Source: Bifidobacterium sp. ESL0763 (GTDB lineage Bacteria > Actinomycetota > Actinomycetes > Actinomycetales > Bifidobacteriaceae). From it: a stretch of 64,000 nt of DNA. Positions 61,827-64,000 of the stretch are shown here, piece after piece (position 1 is the first letter of the stretch; every line of letters starts with the position of its first letter). Position numbers and translations under genes: made by a program. The notes beneath the pieces were generated by a model, which saw only the letters and a list, made by a program, of their open reading frames with translations, was not told the DNA's origin and searched no databases. Where the stretch lies: the NCBI RefSeq assembly GCF_029433395.1, contig NZ_JAQTHW010000002.1, forward strand, positions 1,550,001 to 1,614,000, given 5' to 3'.

Positions 61827-63890
61827 ATGAAGATCAACACCAAGGCATTGATTGGAGTGGCGGCCGCTGCGGCGATGCTCGCCATGCCCGCTCTATCGCA
61901 GGCGGAGGACATCCAGCGCTCGCACCCTGAGACCACGCAGTCCCAGTCCGAGCAAACCGCGCAGCCGTCGCCCGCAGCCGATGACACCAGCCAGGCTCCG
62001 GCCACGACGCAAAACGACAAGGCGAGCAACAGCCGGCAAGCCACCGGCAACAACGATTCCAAGTCGGCAGCAAAGCCGTCAACCACAGCTGCGACCAAAT
62101 CCACGCCCGCCGCGCAAGATGACCCATTCCCTACTAATCAAGCCACAAGCACCGTGGAAGGCACTACCCTAACAGTTAATTCTCCTGTGACAGGCGGCTT
62201 CCTCTACAATATGCTTCCCGCCTGGAACAATAACTCAGTCACCAAAGTCGTTTTCACTGGGGGAAAGACATATTTCCCTGAAGATTCCAGCCATATATTC
62301 GCTTACCTACCCAATATCACTGAAATCGTCAATTTCGACAAGGTCGACACCAGTCATGTCACCAACATGTGCGATATGTTCAATATCAATCACAAATTGA
62401 CCAGCTTGGACCTCAGCAGCTTCGACACACACAACGTCACCAATATGGATGGAATGTTTGCAAACTTGTCCAATCTAACCAGCTTAGATCTCAGCAGTTT
62501 CAACACTTCCAATGTTGTCAGAATGGATGGGATGTTTTCGGGCTGCGAAAAACTACGTAACCTCAATCTCGGCCAACACTTCCACACCGGTAACGTCACT
62601 TATATGTGGAACATGTTTGACCATTGTTCAAATCTGACCAGCCTTAATCTCACCAGTTTCGACACCAGACATGTCTACGAGATGTCTAATATGTTCAAAG
62701 ATTGTTCCAAGCTGACTTATCTGGACCTCACTAGTTTCGACACCAGAGGTGTTTACAATATGTACGGCATGTTCTGGGGCTGCACATTCACACAGCTGAT
62801 CCTAGGATTCAATACAAAACTAGACGTTGATACCTGCCTCCAAACACCGGCAGGAACAGGCTATACAGGAAAGTGGATTCAGCTACGCAACAACTTCACC
62901 TCATCTCACATTGACCCGACAGTGACGTATACTTCTGATGCCTTGGCCGCCAGAACCCGAACAAACGACGCCGATCGGTACGGCACGTATGTATGGCAAC
63001 GTCAGGTGACACTGACCATGAAGCCTTCGACTCCGCTTCCTACCAATACGAGAATCGACGGAGACCAGAGCAAAACAACAACCGAGCTCGGCGGCATCGC
63101 AGTCGTCCACCTTTATGACGAACAAGACACGCCATTTACCAATTTAAAGGCGCCAGACAGCCAATTCACCCTGCTTAATAAGACCAACGGCAACCAGTCC
63201 GACGGCTATAAGTTCGTCGGTTGGACCACAAGCCAAGCCGACATAGGCACTACTGCTACTACACGTCTCTATCAGAAGGGCGACACACTCCAGTTCGATG
63301 AGACTTCCAACCTAACCATCTATGAAGTCTGGATACCGAAGAGTTTCGCGAACGGCGGCGAACTGGACGTCACCGACTCCTTGACAAACACGACCAAGCC
63401 GATTCCGTCAATCACGCTAGATCCAATCACTCCAACACCCGCTCCGACCCTTGAAGTGATACTCCACCAAATACCCAAGCACGACACCACTCCAGGCACG
63501 GATCCTGCGCCGTCACCCAGCCATAACCCGGCTCCGGCACCACGTCCCGGAGCCGGTACTGCGACCTCGCCGCCCATCGTCAACACCACGGTACAGGCTA
63601 ACGGCAACGACCATAGTCTGAGTACCGGCAACAAGATCAAGCTCAAAGTACGGAGCCACGGCAAGCTCACGTGCGAGCCCGTCAGCTACGTGGAAGGGAC
63701 GCTGATTCCGGCCAGCACTGCCTGCACCAACGACACCACGGCCACCGTCAGCAAGGTCAGCAGCACGCGCCATATGCCGCTGTGGATCTTCCTGCTTCTG
63801 GCAGCCATCACGCTGGCGGCCCTGGCGGCAATCAAGCGCAACGACGAGTTCACCGTCGTCCAGCACCGCGCTCCGGAAACCGCTGAGTAA
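61827..63890 (+). CDS. BspA-like (DUF285) leucine-rich-repeat surface protein, copy 2
   Basis: 687 residues; start after TTGGAGAAG. Seen: signal peptide (IGVAAAAAMLAMPALSQAE), Gln/Ala/Ser/Thr spacer, DUF285 repeats (SSFDTHNVTNMDGMFANLSNLTSLDL; SFNTSNVVRMDGMFSGCEKL; HTGNVTYMWNMFDHCSNLTSL), InlB-like domain (DGYKFVGWTTSQ), Pro-rich linker and a C-terminus nearly identical to copy 1 (VSYVEGTLIPAS.., MPLWIFLLLA, VVQHRA). The signal peptide and C-terminus are the best conserved parts; the repeat region is diverged and lower in GC than the ends. No LPXTG. A strong terminator follows. Confidence 0.9.
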   Translation: MKINTKALIGVAAAAAMLAMPALSQAEDIQRSHPETTQSQSEQTAQPSPAADDTSQAPATTQNDKASNSRQATGNNDSKSAAKPSTTAATKSTPAAQDDPFPTNQATSTVEGTTLTVNSPVTGGFLYNMLPAWNNNSVTKVVFTGGKTYFPEDSSHIFAYLPNITEIVNFDKVDTSHVTNMCDMFNINHKLTSLDLSSFDTHNVTNMDGMFANLSNLTSLDLSSFNTSNVVRMDGMFSGCEKLRNLNLGQHFHTGNVTYMWNMFDHCSNLTSLNLTSFDTRHVYEMSNMFKDCSKLTYLDLTSFDTRGVYNMYGMFWGCTFTQLILGFNTKLDVDTCLQTPAGTGYTGKWIQLRNNFTSSHIDPTVTYTSDALAARTRTNDADRYGTYVWQRQVTLTMKPSTPLPTNTRIDGDQSKTTTELGGIAVVHLYDEQDTPFTNLKAPDSQFTLLNKTNGNQSDGYKFVGWTTSQADIGTTATTRLYQKGDTLQFDETSNLTIYEVWIPKSFANGGELDVTDSLTNTTKPIPSITLDPITPTPAPTLEVILHQIPKHDTTPGTDPAPSPSHNPAPAPRPGAGTATSPPIVNTTVQANGNDHSLSTGNKIKLKVRSHGKLTCEPVSYVEGTLIPASTACTNDTTATVSKVSSTRHMPLWIFLLLAAITLAALAAIKRNDEFTVVQHRAPETAE

Positions 63891-63915
63891 AGCGAGCCCA
63901 CGACCGATAACAACG

Positions 63916-63961
63916 AAAGCGCCGGTTCAGCAGCACAATCAACTGCTGGGCCGGCGCTTTT
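63916..63961 (+). terminator. Intrinsic terminator after the second BspA-like gene
   Basis: Arms 63916-63933 and 63943-63960 (AAAGCGCCGG...CAGCAG with CTGCTG...CCGGCGCTTT) form a long stem with few mismatches, followed by TTTTGC. The last 14 bases of the window (CGTCACTGGCCAAC) match the right arm of the palindromic element seen at 59031 and 61521. Confidence 0.9.
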
Positions 63962-64000
63962 GCGTTGTCATTCTGTACCATTCCCCCGTCACTGGCCAAC

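Overview
The window is chromosomal DNA of a high-GC actinobacterium, most likely a Bifidobacterium. The supporting features are a class C sortase/pilus cluster, BspA-type leucine-rich surface proteins, PepC and C69 PepD peptidases, AbiEi-like orphan proteins, several ATG starts only 6-9 bases downstream of a TAnnnT -10 box, and a dnaB-murT order. The species cannot be named from the sequence. LAYOUT: 1-2.6 kb holds murT (cut by the window edge) and dnaB on the minus strand, with a DnaA-box cluster upstream of dnaB. 2.6-8.6 kb holds a MATE pump, an AT-richer hipB-hipA toxin-antitoxin pair behind four evenly spaced operators, and a MarR regulator with an MFS drug pump. 8.6-16.3 kb holds a DJ-1/PfpI protein, a 695-residue polytopic membrane protein, an FtsX-like permease paired with a degenerate ABC ATPase, an HD-domain protein and a class II glutamine amidotransferase. 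16.4-25.2 kb holds a Kup potassium transporter with long Ala/Lys tails, TatD, PepC, a TPR-DUF4037 protein and a DUF4125 protein. 25.2-26.2 kb has no convincing protein gene; it holds three 61-bp-spaced palindromes and a compact four-hairpin small-RNA candidate with its own promoter and terminator. 26.2-32 kb holds metG, an AbiEi-like protein, a small LRV-type protein and an MHS-type MFS transporter. 32.4-38.3 kb holds an InlB-repeat cell-wall protein, rsmI, a leader with two short tandem-repeat arrays, an esterase and a DedA protein. 38.9-44.3 kb holds lutABC (lactate oxidation), a second AbiEi-like protein boxed by four palindromic repeats, and an AraD-type epimerase. 44.7-52.2 kb holds tRNA-Ala(CGC), a 43-codon antitoxin-like gene and a pilus cluster (tip protein, backbone pilin, sortase C). 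52.9-58.9 kb holds ftsY divergent from a TetR gene across a perfect 19-bp inverted repeat, a family 2 glycosyltransferase, a C69 dipeptidase and a glutaredoxin-like protein. 59-64 kb is a tandem duplication of a BspA-like surface-protein gene together with its leader and an upstream palindrome. THEMES: cell-surface and host-contact functions dominate (pilus, three repeat-type surface proteins, glycosyltransferase, sortase). Core housekeeping genes (dnaB, metG, ftsY, rsmI, kup) are interleaved with accessory modules (hipBA, two AbiEi-like genes). Intergenic regions are rich in large imperfect palindromes of at least three sequence families. Several conserved enzymes carry low-complexity Ala/Ser/Lys/Asp insertions. 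The most interesting unexplained items are the small-RNA candidate near 25.6 kb, the pseudo-ABC/FtsX pair near 11.6-14.4 kb, the regular HipB operator array, and the palindrome-boxed AbiEi-like gene. All calls come from reading the sequence and recalled family knowledge; no database search was run.
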